From contig NZ_JANQOO010000010.1 of NCBI RefSeq assembly GCF_028285715.1, positions 186,001 to 250,000 on the forward strand: 64,000 nt of DNA. Reading direction: 5' to 3'. Origin of the DNA: Ulvibacterium sp. GTDB lineage: Bacteria; Bacteroidota; Bacteroidia; Flavobacteriales; Flavobacteriaceae. This document shows, piece by piece, positions 7,693-17,704 of this stretch (positions within the stretch are counted from its first letter, which is position 1; each line of letters starts with the position of its first letter). A model generated the notes under the pieces. That model was not told the origin of the DNA. It made no database searches and saw nothing but the letters and a program-made list of their open reading frames with translations. The position numbers and the translations under genes were made by a program.

Positions 7693-9786
7693 TTACATGG
7701 TCTGTGCTTGAATGGCTGTAATGATAACGGTATTAACGACGTCCTCGGTGGTACAACCTCGACTCAGGTCGTTTACAGGTTTTTTAAGCCCTTGCAATAT
7801 GGGCCCTATGGCCAAGGCACCTGTCTCCCTTTGTACCGCCTTATAGGTATTGTTCCCAGTATTGAGGTCGGGGAAAATAAATATAGTTGCCTGTCCCGCA
7901 ACATCGGAATCCGGAAGTTTGCTTTTACCCACTTGTAGATCTACCGCGGCATCATATTGGATTGGGCCCTCAATTTTAAGATCTGGACGTTTCTTTCGAA
8001 CAAGTTCAGTAGCCTGGCGTACCCGTTCCACATCCTCACCTGCCCCTGAACTCCCAGACGAATAGGACAACATCGCTATTTTGGGTTCTATACCGAAGGC
8101 CAAGCCCGATTCGGCCGAGGAAATGGCAATCTCCGATAGTTGCTCGGCAGTTGGGTTTGGATTGATGGCACAATCACCAAAAACTACTACGCGATTGGGA
8201 AGGCACATAAAAAAGACCGAAGATACCAGAGAAACACCCGGCAAAGTCTTTACGAATTGTAGGGCAGGCCGTATGGTATGCTGGGTAGTATGTACTGCAC
8301 CGGAGACCATCCCATCGGCATGGCCTTTGTAGACCATCATGGTTCCAAAATAGGAAACATCGGTCATCAGATCGCGCGCCATGGTACGGTTCAAGTTTTT
8401 ATGTTTGCGCAACTCATACAGTGTATCCACGTATTCATCAAAATTTTCGGCTCTGGCCGGGTCAATAATGGAAATCCGGGATATGTCCAATGCCAAATCC
8501 AATTGAACTATTTTTTCCTTGATATGCGCAACATTCCCCAATAAAGTGATATCAACGGCATTGTTATCCAATAATTCCTGAGCCGCTTTGAGAATGCGTT
8601 CGTCTGTTCCTTCCGGTAGTACAATATGTTTTTTGTTCGCCTGGGCCTTTTTCACAATATTGTACTGAAACATTCTCGGGGTGATTCCATTGGAAGAAAA
8701 GGTTACCAAACGCTCTGAAAGCTCCAGTTCTGGTGTGAATTTTGCAAAATCTTGAATGGAAGTGGTTATCTTTTTGGTGTTCTTGGCATAAATCTTAGGT
8801 GTTATCGCCCCTATTCGGTTTGTGATGTGAAAAGTTCCCTCCTTTACCGAAATAATCGGCACTATTTCTGAAAGTCCCTGAATAAGTTTTGTAATTGGTT
8901 CCTCCGGCTTTAGCCCTCCAGTTAGGATGATGCCGGAGACCGTCGGATAGTTGGAGGAGATATGCGCCTGTAAAGCCCCCAGGATGATATCCGCCCTATC
9001 CCCCGGAGTAATGACAAGTGCATCTTCCCTCATATGAGTCAGATAGTTCCGCAACTGCATGGCTCCTACCCCAAAATGTCCTGCCTGATTGTTTAAATAG
9101 GACGCCCCGAATAAAACCTCTCCATCCAGTTCGTCCACGATTTCCTTAATGGTGGGGTTTCCTAAAACAGGATTTAGGGGAATAGCCCCGATCAAGACCG
9201 CTTCGGGTAGATCCTTTTTAAGGGCATCCGTAACCAATGCTATGTTCTCAGGTTGTATCTTATTGGCAACCATCATCAATACCTCAACTTCTTGTTCCTT
9301 GAACGAATCATAGGCCAAATACATGTCCCCAATGAATTCATCCAAGGTCTTACCAACTCCACTGGTCACAATTATGGTTGGAATACCAAGGTTTTTGGCC
9401 ATTAAAACATTTATGTCCCATTCGATAATACCGCCTTCTCCCGTAAAATCCGTGCCTTCTACAAGGACAAAATCAAAACGATCTTCAATGGCCTTGTACT
9501 TTTCAATAATCTTGTCCAGCACCTCATCTTCTTTGTCCCTATTCAACTTTTTTACCACATCGCTACGGGTATACGCATAGGCATCATCATGATCCAGATC
9601 CAAATTGAAATAGGACAGTACAGTTTCAATATGATTGTCCATTTTACCAGGGCCAAAGTCATCGATAATGGGCCTGAAGTAGCCCACTTTGGCGGCCTTA
9701 CCTAGCAATACCTGCATAAGACCTAGGGAAACGATGGACTTACCGCTTTTGGGCTGTGTGGTTGCAATATAAACTGCTTTATTCAT
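7693..9786 (-). CDS. pta: Phosphate acetyltransferase, long form
   Basis: A 697-residue three-domain Pta converting acetyl-CoA plus phosphate to acetyl phosphate. Residues 1-~220 form a P-loop dethiobiotin-synthetase-like domain (ATTQPKSGKS at residues 8-17); ~220-330 is a DRTGG domain; and ~370-690 is the catalytic PTA_PTB domain, with V-L-P-E-G-T-D-E-R, S-S-G-S-S-G-A-G-E and the final P-V-N-D-L-S-R-G-C-T. The length matches the long regulated Pta of enterobacteria (about 710 residues). It is the first gene of the pta-ackA operon. The 200-bp gap upstream separates it from a divergent secreted protein. Confidence 0.96.
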   Translation of the reverse strand: MNKAVYIATTQPKSGKSIVSLGLMQVLLGKAAKVGYFRPIIDDFGPGKMDNHIETVLSYFNLDLDHDDAYAYTRSDVVKKLNRDKEDEVLDKIIEKYKAIEDRFDFVLVEGTDFTGEGGIIEWDINVLMAKNLGIPTIIVTSGVGKTLDEFIGDMYLAYDSFKEQEVEVLMMVANKIQPENIALVTDALKKDLPEAVLIGAIPLNPVLGNPTIKEIVDELDGEVLFGASYLNNQAGHFGVGAMQLRNYLTHMREDALVITPGDRADIILGALQAHISSNYPTVSGIILTGGLKPEEPITKLIQGLSEIVPIISVKEGTFHITNRIGAITPKIYAKNTKKITTSIQDFAKFTPELELSERLVTFSSNGITPRMFQYNIVKKAQANKKHIVLPEGTDERILKAAQELLDNNAVDITLLGNVAHIKEKIVQLDLALDISRISIIDPARAENFDEYVDTLYELRKHKNLNRTMARDLMTDVSYFGTMMVYKGHADGMVSGAVHTTQHTIRPALQFVKTLPGVSLVSSVFFMCLPNRVVVFGDCAINPNPTAEQLSEIAISSAESGLAFGIEPKIAMLSYSSGSSGAGEDVERVRQATELVRKKRPDLKIEGPIQYDAAVDLQVGKSKLPDSDVAGQATIFIFPDLNTGNNTYKAVQRETGALAIGPILQGLKKPVNDLSRGCTTEDVVNTVIITAIQAQTM

Positions 9787-9986
9787 GAATCTGTGTTATT
9801 GAAGCTGTAAATTTATGGCATTCTTGTCGGGGAATTGCAGTGGAAAACATAAAAGATCAAAAGCTTAACATAGGTGACTTTTCTATCCACACCACTTAAA
9901 AATTTGATAATTCTTTCGTACTTTGCTTTTAGGGTGATGGCGTATATATCTAAGATTGTTTTCTACATAACTCTAAATCGAGAAAA

Positions 9987-10688
9987 ATGAAACTGGCACA
10001 AAAAATATTGAGTATTTGCTTGTTAATAACAGCGTGGTCCGCTACCGGACAAATTGCCCCGGGTATTTATCATACCAGTATGGACAATGTGCATCATGAA
10101 CTAAAAACAAATGGGAATTATCTGATCCATTCTATTTATGAAAAGTCTCCTGCAAAATTTATCAAAACTTTAGGTGGGTTCTACACTACCGAAGGCAATA
10201 TTCTTAAGGTAAAGCTTGAATTTAATTCCAACTACGAAGCGGATGGTCTCACCGAGCTAACCCTGGCGTATTCGCAAGAAGGGGAAAAGCTGACCTTAAA
10301 AAATGGTAAAACATTGCACTTTATCGCTTCCAAGGAATCGCGACAGGATTTGGACGGCCCATGGCTTTTTGCCACACGTGGGCCGGATAACGGACAAGAA
10401 CGACGCGGTGAGGAAAATCCCAGAAAGACCTTAAAGTATCTTCAGGGCGATCGTTTTCAATGGATTGCCTACAACACGGAGACCATGAAATTCTTTGGTA
10501 CGGGTGGTGGTTCCTTTTCCTCTAAAGATGGCATTTATACGGAGAACATTGAGTATTTTTCCAGGGACAACTCCCGTGTCGGGGCATCCCTAAAATTCGA
10601 CTATGAAATCAAGGATGTGGATTGGCATCACACAGGCAAGAATAGTAAGGGCGAACCCATGTATGAAATTTGGAGCAGGCGAAAATAG
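9987..10688 (+). CDS. Secreted protein of unknown function
   Basis: A 233-residue protein with a Sec signal peptide at about residues 1-21 (KLAQKILSICLLITAWSATGQ). The mature part is rich in beta strands and seems to hold two lipocalin-like halves, residues ~25-110 and ~120-230, each beginning with a G-x-Y or G-P-W pattern (IAPGIYHTS; LDGPWLFAT). This is only a resemblance. The C-terminal D-W-H-H-T-G-K-N and W-S-R-R-K are notable but not diagnostic. It is monocistronic, with 176 bp before the next gene on the same strand. No function is recognised. Confidence 0.72.
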   Translation: MKLAQKILSICLLITAWSATGQIAPGIYHTSMDNVHHELKTNGNYLIHSIYEKSPAKFIKTLGGFYTTEGNILKVKLEFNSNYEADGLTELTLAYSQEGEKLTLKNGKTLHFIASKESRQDLDGPWLFATRGPDNGQERRGEENPRKTLKYLQGDRFQWIAYNTETMKFFGTGGGSFSSKDGIYTENIEYFSRDNSRVGASLKFDYEIKDVDWHHTGKNSKGEPMYEIWSRRK

Positions 10689-10864
10689 ACTTTGCGAACA
10701 GTGCCCCTACAACATCCCGGTATTTCGACTACTCTTGGTTGGGTTATTAAAACGGGCTCCTTTCTTTGTACCAATGTTAGGAAAGTAACATCCTGGCCAC
10801 ACTGTACAATGGAATCCTAATATTTTAATCTTTATATTTGATGGGAAGCCTGTAAAAAGTTGGA

Positions 10865-13837
10865 ATGGTGTTCTCCCAAAAAAGAAATATCGTAATCGCG
10901 ATCGGGTTCGTTTGTGTCCTGATATCTTCCTGTGGCGATAACCGACAATTTTCTGAGCCATTACCGGAAACCGTGGATTTCAATTTTCATATCCGACCTA
11001 TTTTGGTACAAAATTGTTATTTATGCCACGGCCCCGACGCAAGCGGAAGAAAAGCGGAGCTGAGACTGGACACTTATGAAGGGGCTACAGCGGCCCTAAA
11101 GGAAGGTGGCCATGCCATAGTTCCTGGAAAACCTTCAAAAAGTCAATTGATCTATCGGATCAATCACGAAGCTGAAGACCTGGTAATGCCTCCCCCGGAT
11201 TCCAATTACAAACTGACCGAACGGGAAAAGGCATTATTGGAAAAATGGATCGATCAAGGCGCCGAATGGAAACCGCATTGGGCATTTATAAAACCAGAAA
11301 CCGGGATTGCCCCTAACAATAGCAATGCAATTGATTCATTGATTCATATGCGACTACGGCAAAAAGGTTTATCCAAGACCTCCAAGGCCGATAAAAATAC
11401 CCTCATTCGAAGAGTGTCCTATCTGCTGACCGGTCTCCCACCATCACCTGAGGATGTAAAGCGTTTTGTTGCTGATACTTCCAGTGATGCTTATGGAAGC
11501 ATGGTAGATCGTTACTTAAATTCAAAAGGCTACGGCGAACGCTGGGCCCGCCATTGGATGGACCTTGTCCGTTATGCAGAGACCAAGGGCCATGAATTTG
11601 ATTATCCTATTGTAGGGGCCTATAAGTATCGCGATTACCTCATACGTGCCTTCAACGAAGATGTGCCCTATGACCAACTTTTAACGGAGCATTTGGCCGG
11701 GGATTTATTAGAGGAGTCCCGTGAAAACAAGGAAACCGGCATTTCCGAATCGCCCTTGGGAACAGCATTTTATGTGATGGGCGAAGGCAAACATAGTCCG
11801 GTGGATATCAAAAAGGAAGAAGCGGATCGCATTGACAACATGATAGATGTGACCAGTAAGACCTTTCAAGGTCTAACCGTTTCCTGTGCAAAGTGCCATG
11901 ATCATAAGTTCGACCCGATAACGGCGGCCGATTATTATGCCTTTTACGGTATTATGGAAAGTACGCGCTTTACACCCATTGCCGACGTTTCGATGACCAC
12001 TGGGCAAACCGCCAAGCAAGTTCAGGATTTGAATCGCTATATGCGAAAAATTGTAGCCGATTCCTGGTCAGAAAAAGACCTACAGGAAATAACCGCTTCA
12101 AGGGAATCGCAAAGGCAAAATTCGCCCCTGGATGCGCCTTATACAATTATCGGCGATTTCAGAAATTCCGGTTTTGATAGATGGCTCACAAACGGTCTCG
12201 CCTTTGGGGAACGAACTACCTTGGGAAATCCTTTGGTGGATAGGACCTCTGAAAAATTATTAGGGTTGGATAAAGGCAGAGCCTCCAGCAAAACTTTGGG
12301 CACTGGAGTATTCGGCTCCCTACAATCTCCCAATTTTATTCTGGACACCGATTACATCGGGATAAGGGCCCGAGGTGCCAACAGTACTATCCGTATCATC
12401 ATTGATAATTTTCAATTGATCCAAGACCCTATCTACGGAGAGCTAGAGCAGCAGATTAATTCCAAATCCTGGAACAATTACGTTTTTGATATCAGTCCGT
12501 GGAAGGGCCACAAGGCCTATATCGAAATTCTTCCAGGTGGCTATAAAGGTCATCATTATAACTTGCCCAAGGATGCCTTTATTGAAGCCCAGTACGCCAT
12601 TACCTATACTTCGGAATGGCCTGTTGAAATGAAACAGCCGATTGCGAAGCCCGTAAAAAAAGAAAATTGGGCCACCCTGGAACTTTCGGCGAATTTGGTC
12701 AATGGGCTGAATCAAAGACTTGCGGAAGGAAAGCTTCCCTCAGAGTTTCCGCAATTAGCCACCGCTTTGGACAGTAGTTACCAACTAATCAAGAATATAG
12801 AGGGTGGTTCTTTCTTCTACGGCATTACCGATGGTTTTGGCATCAATAGTCCCGTATTTAATAGGGGTGACCATAACGATCTTCTGGAGGGCGATATTCC
12901 CAGACGATTCTTGTCCGCACTACCTTTGGGCGATGTCCCCTTTACATCAAAAGGAAGCGGACGATTGGAATTGGCCGAAACCATGTTGAGCGAGGACAAT
13001 CCTTTAACAGCTCGGGTAATGGTCAATCGTATTTGGCATCATCTTTTTGGTAAGGGCATCGTGGAGACGGTTGATAATTTCGGATTACAGGGCAAATTGC
13101 CTTCCCATCCCGAACTGTTGGACTATCTGGCTATTACCTTCCAAAAGGAAGGATGGTCCATAAAAAAGATGGTCCGTAGTATTGTAACTTCCGAAACATT
13201 CAAGAGAGGTACGGCCCGCAATGAAGAGCTCACCAACAAGGACCCGAATAATATTTATCTGGCTTCCTTCCCGGTGAGGCGATTGGAGGCCGAGGCAATT
13301 CGCGATGGTGTTCTGGCCGTTTCAGGAAGTTTGGATTCTACTATGTACGGCCCTCCCGTAAAGACCTATCTTACCGAGTTTATGCAAGGCAGAGGAAGGC
13401 CAAGCCAGTCCGGTCCCATGGATGGCGCCGGGAGAAGAAGCATTTATCAGGAAGTTCGCCGAAATTTCCTGGAGCCCATGATGGTCACTTTTGATCGTCC
13501 CATTCCGTTTAGCACCTTTGGCAATCGCAATGTAACCAATGTGCCGGCACAATCGTTAACTTTAATGAACGATCCTTTTATAGCACAGCAGGCAGGGATT
13601 ATGGCAGAGAAACTACTCGCCCAAAAAGAACTGACCTTCGATCAAAAAATCGAATGGATCTATATGCGGACCTTTTCTAGAAAACCTAATCCAGAGGAAA
13701 TACGCAAAGCACAACAATTTATAAGCGGACTGCGGAAAATGGAATCTACGGAAACTGATACGGACAACGAGATCTTAATCTGGAAGGATTTCTGCCATAG
13801 CATATTTAATCTAAAAGAATTTATATACTTGATCTAA
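10865..13837 (+). CDS. Planctomycete-type cytochrome c lipoprotein (PSCyt1-DUF1549-DUF1553)
   Basis: A 990-residue lipoprotein (lipobox L-I-S-S-C, Cys23). Domains in order: a PSCyt1 cytochrome c-like domain with haem motif C51-Y-L-C-H55 and distal M-P-P near residue 109; PSCyt2/DUF1549 (about 155-370), with the G-L-P-P-S-P-E block, E-R-W-A-R-H-W-M-D-L-V-R-Y-A-E and a second haem motif C341-A-K-C-H345; a beta-rich insert at about 420-600 that could bind carbohydrate; and PSD1/DUF1553 (about 715-980) with R-V-M-V-N-R-I-W-H-H-L-F-G. The family is abundant in Planctomycetes and its biochemistry is unclear. It is the first of four closely packed genes and overlaps the DUF1501 gene by one base (TAATG). 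A -7-like TATATTTG lies at 10833-10840. Confidence 0.9.
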   Translation: MVFSQKRNIVIAIGFVCVLISSCGDNRQFSEPLPETVDFNFHIRPILVQNCYLCHGPDASGRKAELRLDTYEGATAALKEGGHAIVPGKPSKSQLIYRINHEAEDLVMPPPDSNYKLTEREKALLEKWIDQGAEWKPHWAFIKPETGIAPNNSNAIDSLIHMRLRQKGLSKTSKADKNTLIRRVSYLLTGLPPSPEDVKRFVADTSSDAYGSMVDRYLNSKGYGERWARHWMDLVRYAETKGHEFDYPIVGAYKYRDYLIRAFNEDVPYDQLLTEHLAGDLLEESRENKETGISESPLGTAFYVMGEGKHSPVDIKKEEADRIDNMIDVTSKTFQGLTVSCAKCHDHKFDPITAADYYAFYGIMESTRFTPIADVSMTTGQTAKQVQDLNRYMRKIVADSWSEKDLQEITASRESQRQNSPLDAPYTIIGDFRNSGFDRWLTNGLAFGERTTLGNPLVDRTSEKLLGLDKGRASSKTLGTGVFGSLQSPNFILDTDYIGIRARGANSTIRIIIDNFQLIQDPIYGELEQQINSKSWNNYVFDISPWKGHKAYIEILPGGYKGHHYNLPKDAFIEAQYAITYTSEWPVEMKQPIAKPVKKENWATLELSANLVNGLNQRLAEGKLPSEFPQLATALDSSYQLIKNIEGGSFFYGITDGFGINSPVFNRGDHNDLLEGDIPRRFLSALPLGDVPFTSKGSGRLELAETMLSEDNPLTARVMVNRIWHHLFGKGIVETVDNFGLQGKLPSHPELLDYLAITFQKEGWSIKKMVRSIVTSETFKRGTARNEELTNKDPNNIYLASFPVRRLEAEAIRDGVLAVSGSLDSTMYGPPVKTYLTEFMQGRGRPSQSGPMDGAGRRSIYQEVRRNFLEPMMVTFDRPIPFSTFGNRNVTNVPAQSLTLMNDPFIAQQAGIMAEKLLAQKELTFDQKIEWIYMRTFSRKPNPEEIRKAQQFISGLRKMESTETDTDNEILIWKDFCHSIFNLKEFIYLI

Positions 13838-15282
13838 TGAGCCGATACCATAATTTTATGCAACGCCCCCTGTCTCGCCGAGAAATGCTCGGAATATGTA
13901 AGGGAGGGTTTGGTGCCCTTGCCTTTACCAGCATGTTCGGGGTTTTGCCTTTTGGTTGTGATCGGCCCAAAACTAGTGCTGCCGATACCGATCTATACCT
14001 TGGGGCCCATTATATGCCCAAAGCCAAAAACATCATCTTTTTGTATATGGACGGTGGGGTATCCCAAGTAGATTCATTCGACCCCAAACCTCGACTTGCC
14101 AAGGAAAATGGTCAAGATCCCAGAAAAAAGTTCAAGGTAGATGCCACACAATTCGATAATGTTGGAAAGATTTTAAAAAGTCCATGGGAATTCAAGCAGT
14201 ATGGTGAATGCGGTATGCCTGTAAGTTCACTGTTTCCCCATATCGCTACTTGTGTAGATGATATTGCCTTGATCCGATCTATGACTTCCAATTTTCCCGA
14301 ACATACCAATGCCAATTATTTTTTACATACCGGTAGTGGTATTCAAGGACGGCCCAGTATGGGATCTTGGATGACGTATGGTTTGGGAAGCGAGAACAGG
14401 AATATTCCAGGGTATGTGGTTTTGGATGGTGGTCTGATTCCTCCCGGCGGCCTGGACAATTTTAAGAACGGCTTTTTACCGGCTTCCTATCAGGCTTCCA
14501 TCTTAAGGGCCGGGGCAGAACCTGTAGCCAATATCAAGCCCTTGGAAAAGGTCAATAATCTACAGGAAGAAAAATTGCAGTTTATCAAACAACTGGACAA
14601 CAGCCTCATTGGAAAAATGGGAGAGGCGGATGCTGTGGAATCGGCTATTTCCAATTACGAGCTGGCCTATAAAATGCAGTCTTCCATTCCCGAATTGACA
14701 GAGTTCAAGGAAGAATCCAAGGCCACCAAAAAGTTATATGGATTCGATTCCGATGATCCCCATACCCGGGGTTATGCGGCCCAGTGCCTATTGGCAAGAC
14801 GTTTGGTAGAGCGCGGGGTCCGGTTTATTGAATTGACCTGTCCCAAGGTAGCGGCAGACCGCTGGGATCAACACAGCAATCTAAGGGACGGACACGAACG
14901 AAATGCCCATGCCGTGGACCAACCCATTGCCGGACTATTAAAAGATTTAAAATCCCGCGGCATGTTGGAGGACACCTTGGTGGTTTGGACAGGTGAATTT
15001 GGGCGGACTCCCTTTGCCCAAGGCACCGACGGAAGGGATCACAACCCATCGGCCTTTAGTATGTGGATGGCCGGGGCGGGAGTGAAAGGAGGTACCATAT
15101 TCGGCAAAACGGATGAGTATGGGTATCGGGTCATCGAAAACGAAGTAACCATTCACGACATGCATGCCACGATCATGCATCTTATGGGTATTAACCACGA
15201 ACAATTGACTTTTCGTTTTGGAGGTCGGGATATGCGCTTGACCGATGTACATGGGCATGTTATGAAGGATATTTTGGCTTGA
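13837..15282 (+). CDS. DUF1501 protein, Tat-exported (alkaline phosphatase/sulfatase-like fold)
   Basis: A 481-residue protein with a twin-arginine signal near residues 11-45 (L-S-R-R-E-M-L-G-I, then a Gly/Ala-rich hydrophobic core). The mature part matches DUF1501: F-L-Y-M-D-G-G-V-S-Q-V-D-S-F-D-P-K-P, then W-D-Q-H-S-N-L, W-T-G-E-F-G-R-T-P, D-G-R-D-H-N-P, and the C-terminal H-D-M-H-A-T-I-M-H-L-M-G. DUF1501 is placed in the alkaline phosphatase-like superfamily, and these Asp/His blocks are consistent with metal ligands. The substrate is unknown. It is routinely encoded next to DUF1549/DUF1553 proteins, as here, and shares a TAATG stop/start overlap with that gene, so the two are probably co-translated and work together in the periplasm. 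Confidence 0.9.
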   Translation: MSRYHNFMQRPLSRREMLGICKGGFGALAFTSMFGVLPFGCDRPKTSAADTDLYLGAHYMPKAKNIIFLYMDGGVSQVDSFDPKPRLAKENGQDPRKKFKVDATQFDNVGKILKSPWEFKQYGECGMPVSSLFPHIATCVDDIALIRSMTSNFPEHTNANYFLHTGSGIQGRPSMGSWMTYGLGSENRNIPGYVVLDGGLIPPGGLDNFKNGFLPASYQASILRAGAEPVANIKPLEKVNNLQEEKLQFIKQLDNSLIGKMGEADAVESAISNYELAYKMQSSIPELTEFKEESKATKKLYGFDSDDPHTRGYAAQCLLARRLVERGVRFIELTCPKVAADRWDQHSNLRDGHERNAHAVDQPIAGLLKDLKSRGMLEDTLVVWTGEFGRTPFAQGTDGRDHNPSAFSMWMAGAGVKGGTIFGKTDEYGYRVIENEVTIHDMHATIMHLMGINHEQLTFRFGGRDMRLTDVHGHVMKDILA

Positions 15283-15307
15283 AATTTTGAAGGAAGGAAA
15301 AACTACT

Positions 15308-16222
15308 ATGCACGACTTTTCCAAAAAGGGAATATTCATTTTTCTTTTGTTGCCCATACTATTGATGGGTCAAAAAACCTCGGACATAACACATTCCTTC
15401 TTTTTGGCCGGACCCCAGTTTACAGGCATTATAGACGACGCCGGGGAAGAGCTTTGGGATTCAGGGAAACCTGGGGCAAGGGACGGTTATATTTTGGAAA
15501 ATGGAAACCTTTTGATTTGTTGGGCAGATGAGGTATTGGAATTCAATACAAAAAAAGAAGTAATCTTCTCCTTTCAAAGAGCCGAAAAATCCATGGAATT
15601 GGGAACTGCTGTCCGGCTACAAAATGGAAACACGATGATCACGGAATCCGGAACCAGGCCCAGGATAATAGAAGTGGATGTCCATGGAAATGTGGTCAAA
15701 AGTGTCCCTTTGTTACCGGAAACGGATAATGTACATATGCAGACACGTATGGCGAGAAAATTGGAAAACGGCAACTATCTGGTTCCCCATCTATTGGCAT
15801 TCGCGGTCAAGGAATATGACAATACCGGTAAAGTCATATGTTCTTTTCAAACAGATTTGGAGGATTTGGGAGGAAGAGCGGGAGAAAACTGGCCCTTTAC
15901 GGCTATCCGATTAAAAAATGGCAATACCGTAATTACCCTTACGCATGGCAACAAAGTCGTCGAAATGGATCCGGAGGGAAAAGTAGTATGGAAAGTGGAC
16001 AATACCGATTTGAAGGGAGACCCCTTGGCCGATCCATGCGGTGCCCAAAGATTACCCAACGGCAACACGGTCATTGCTAGTTATGGGGCTAAGGAAGGTA
16101 TAAAACTTTTAGAACTCGACAGGAATAAGAATATGGTTTGGACGTACTCCGGTCATAACGTCCACCATTTTCAAATACTTACCACCAATGGAAAACCTTT
16201 ACTGGGAAAGCCCCTTAAATAG
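15308..16222 (+). CDS. Secreted beta-propeller with N-G-N repeats
   Basis: A 304-residue protein. ATG 15308 is preferred over a TTG at 15287 because AAGGAAGG lies just upstream and a signal peptide follows directly (hydrophobic core at residues ~8-22). At least five repeats of the type [E/Q/K/P]-N-G-N-x-[LTV]-[IV] (ENGNLLICW, QNGNTMITE, ENGNYLVPH, KNGNTVITL, PNGNTVIAS) mark successive blades of a PQQ- or arylsulfotransferase-like propeller. W-x-Y/V-D segments (V-V-W-K-V-D, M-V-W-T-Y-S-G-H) alternate with them. The His near the end (G-H-N-V-H-H-F) recalls haem- or sulfate-transfer propellers, but no function can be assigned. It is third in the cytochrome/DUF1501 operon, 25 bp after DUF1501. 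Confidence 0.82.
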   Translation: MHDFSKKGIFIFLLLPILLMGQKTSDITHSFFLAGPQFTGIIDDAGEELWDSGKPGARDGYILENGNLLICWADEVLEFNTKKEVIFSFQRAEKSMELGTAVRLQNGNTMITESGTRPRIIEVDVHGNVVKSVPLLPETDNVHMQTRMARKLENGNYLVPHLLAFAVKEYDNTGKVICSFQTDLEDLGGRAGENWPFTAIRLKNGNTVITLTHGNKVVEMDPEGKVVWKVDNTDLKGDPLADPCGAQRLPNGNTVIASYGAKEGIKLLELDRNKNMVWTYSGHNVHHFQILTTNGKPLLGKPLK

Positions 16223-16228
16223 AACTGA

Positions 16229-17644
16229 ATGGAGTTGGTCCTTATGCTCACTTTTGGCTTTCTAGAAGATCCTTCTGACATCCTTATTTTTTTTGGGCGA
16301 TTCCATCCGCTAGTGGTACATCTACCCATTGGGTTTCTGATACTGGCCATTATTGCCCAATTTGCCAGCCGTTGGCCTAAGTTCCAGCCTTTAAAACCCT
16401 TTCTCCATTACCTTTGGGGGCTAGGCGCCATTAGTGCATTTCTCGCCGTTCTTTTTGGTTATCTATTGTCCCTTTCAGGAGATTATGATACGGATACCTT
16501 ATTCTGGCATCAATGGAGCGGAATTATGGTCCTGGTATTGTCATTGGCCTGTTATTCCCTTTTTAAAAAGCAAGGAAAAAATACCCCATTTGTGAAATGG
16601 CCCTTGGTTGTTTTGGTTGCCATCACCATTACCTATACGGGGCATTTGGGAGGCAATCTCACTCATGGATCTACGTACTTGTTGGAATACGCCCCTAATC
16701 CCGTCAGGGGTATGGCCGGTCTACCCCCAAAGAAAGAGCCGAGACCCAAAGTGACACTCTTGGATTCTGCAGATATCTATTTGGATTTGGTACAGCCTAT
16801 GATGGACGCCAAATGCATTAGCTGTCACAACCCTGGCAAAAAGAAAGGCGGATTGCTATTGACCTCCCATACCGAACTAATGAAGGGAGGCGAAAGTGGC
16901 GAAGTGGTAACGATGGGCGATGCCGAGGCAAGTGAGCTGTTTAGACGGATTGCACTTCCCGAAGACCATGATGATTTTATGCCCTCGGAAGGCAAAAGAC
17001 CGTTAACCGAAGAAGAAGTGGATATCATTGAATTTTGGATTACTACCGGCGCCTTGCCCAAAGGATATGTCACTGAACTAGATAGCAAAAAGGAAATTAT
17101 TGAAACCGTGAATACCTATCTTGGGTTGGACCAGAATACTATTTTTGGCCAAACCGTAGAGCCACCAAATACAATGCTTATTGATTCCCTAACGGACAAT
17201 GGTTTTATTATAAACCGCCTAATGCGGGATAACTACTTTCTCGATGCCAATTTTAGCCTTAGTGAAAGAGAAATCACCCAAGCCGACCTGGATTTGTTAA
17301 TGCGCCTTAAGGCACAATTGGTTTGGCTAGATCTAAGCCATTCGGGAGTAACGGACGAGCATCTTCAACAGTTGGGGCAGTTGGAAAATCTTGTAAAATT
17401 GAATCTTAGCGGAAATGCTATCTCGGACACAGGAATTCAACATTTATCAAAATTGACCCATCTGGAATCCTTGAATTTATATAATACCAAAGTTTCGGGG
17501 GAACTACTCAACCTGCTTCCCAAACTTGGTAAGCTAAAAAGCATTTATCTCTGGAAAACCCATATCGGTGATACACTTGCTATACAACTTCAGGAAGAAT
17601 ATAAAAATCTTACTATCGTTTATGAGCGGGAGAACTTCGAATAA
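16229..17644 (+). CDS. DUF2231-like membrane protein fused to a PSCyt1 cytochrome c domain and leucine-rich repeats
   Basis: A 471-residue protein. Four hydrophobic segments (~24-45, 58-82, 97-112, 122-140) form a DUF2231-like membrane unit with H26, H31, H94 and H139, placed as possible haem b ligands. A PSCyt1 cytochrome domain follows with C196-I-S-C-H200 and a distal M-P-S near residue 251. The last ~120 residues are leucine-rich repeats (W-L-D-L-S-H-S-G-V-T-D, L-N-L-S-G-N-A-I-S-D, L-N-L-Y-N-T-K-V). This suggests a quinone- or membrane-linked electron entry or exit point for the haem lipoprotein encoded first in the operon. It starts 6 bp after the propeller gene and is the last gene of the module. 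Confidence 0.85.
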   Translation: MELVLMLTFGFLEDPSDILIFFGRFHPLVVHLPIGFLILAIIAQFASRWPKFQPLKPFLHYLWGLGAISAFLAVLFGYLLSLSGDYDTDTLFWHQWSGIMVLVLSLACYSLFKKQGKNTPFVKWPLVVLVAITITYTGHLGGNLTHGSTYLLEYAPNPVRGMAGLPPKKEPRPKVTLLDSADIYLDLVQPMMDAKCISCHNPGKKKGGLLLTSHTELMKGGESGEVVTMGDAEASELFRRIALPEDHDDFMPSEGKRPLTEEEVDIIEFWITTGALPKGYVTELDSKKEIIETVNTYLGLDQNTIFGQTVEPPNTMLIDSLTDNGFIINRLMRDNYFLDANFSLSEREITQADLDLLMRLKAQLVWLDLSHSGVTDEHLQQLGQLENLVKLNLSGNAISDTGIQHLSKLTHLESLNLYNTKVSGELLNLLPKLGKLKSIYLWKTHIGDTLAIQLQEEYKNLTIVYERENFE

Positions 17645-17704
17645 AAAGTTGGCCCGGACGCTCCCGTGATCGCTCAGGCCATATGCTGTTCCGAACACAA
17701 ATAC

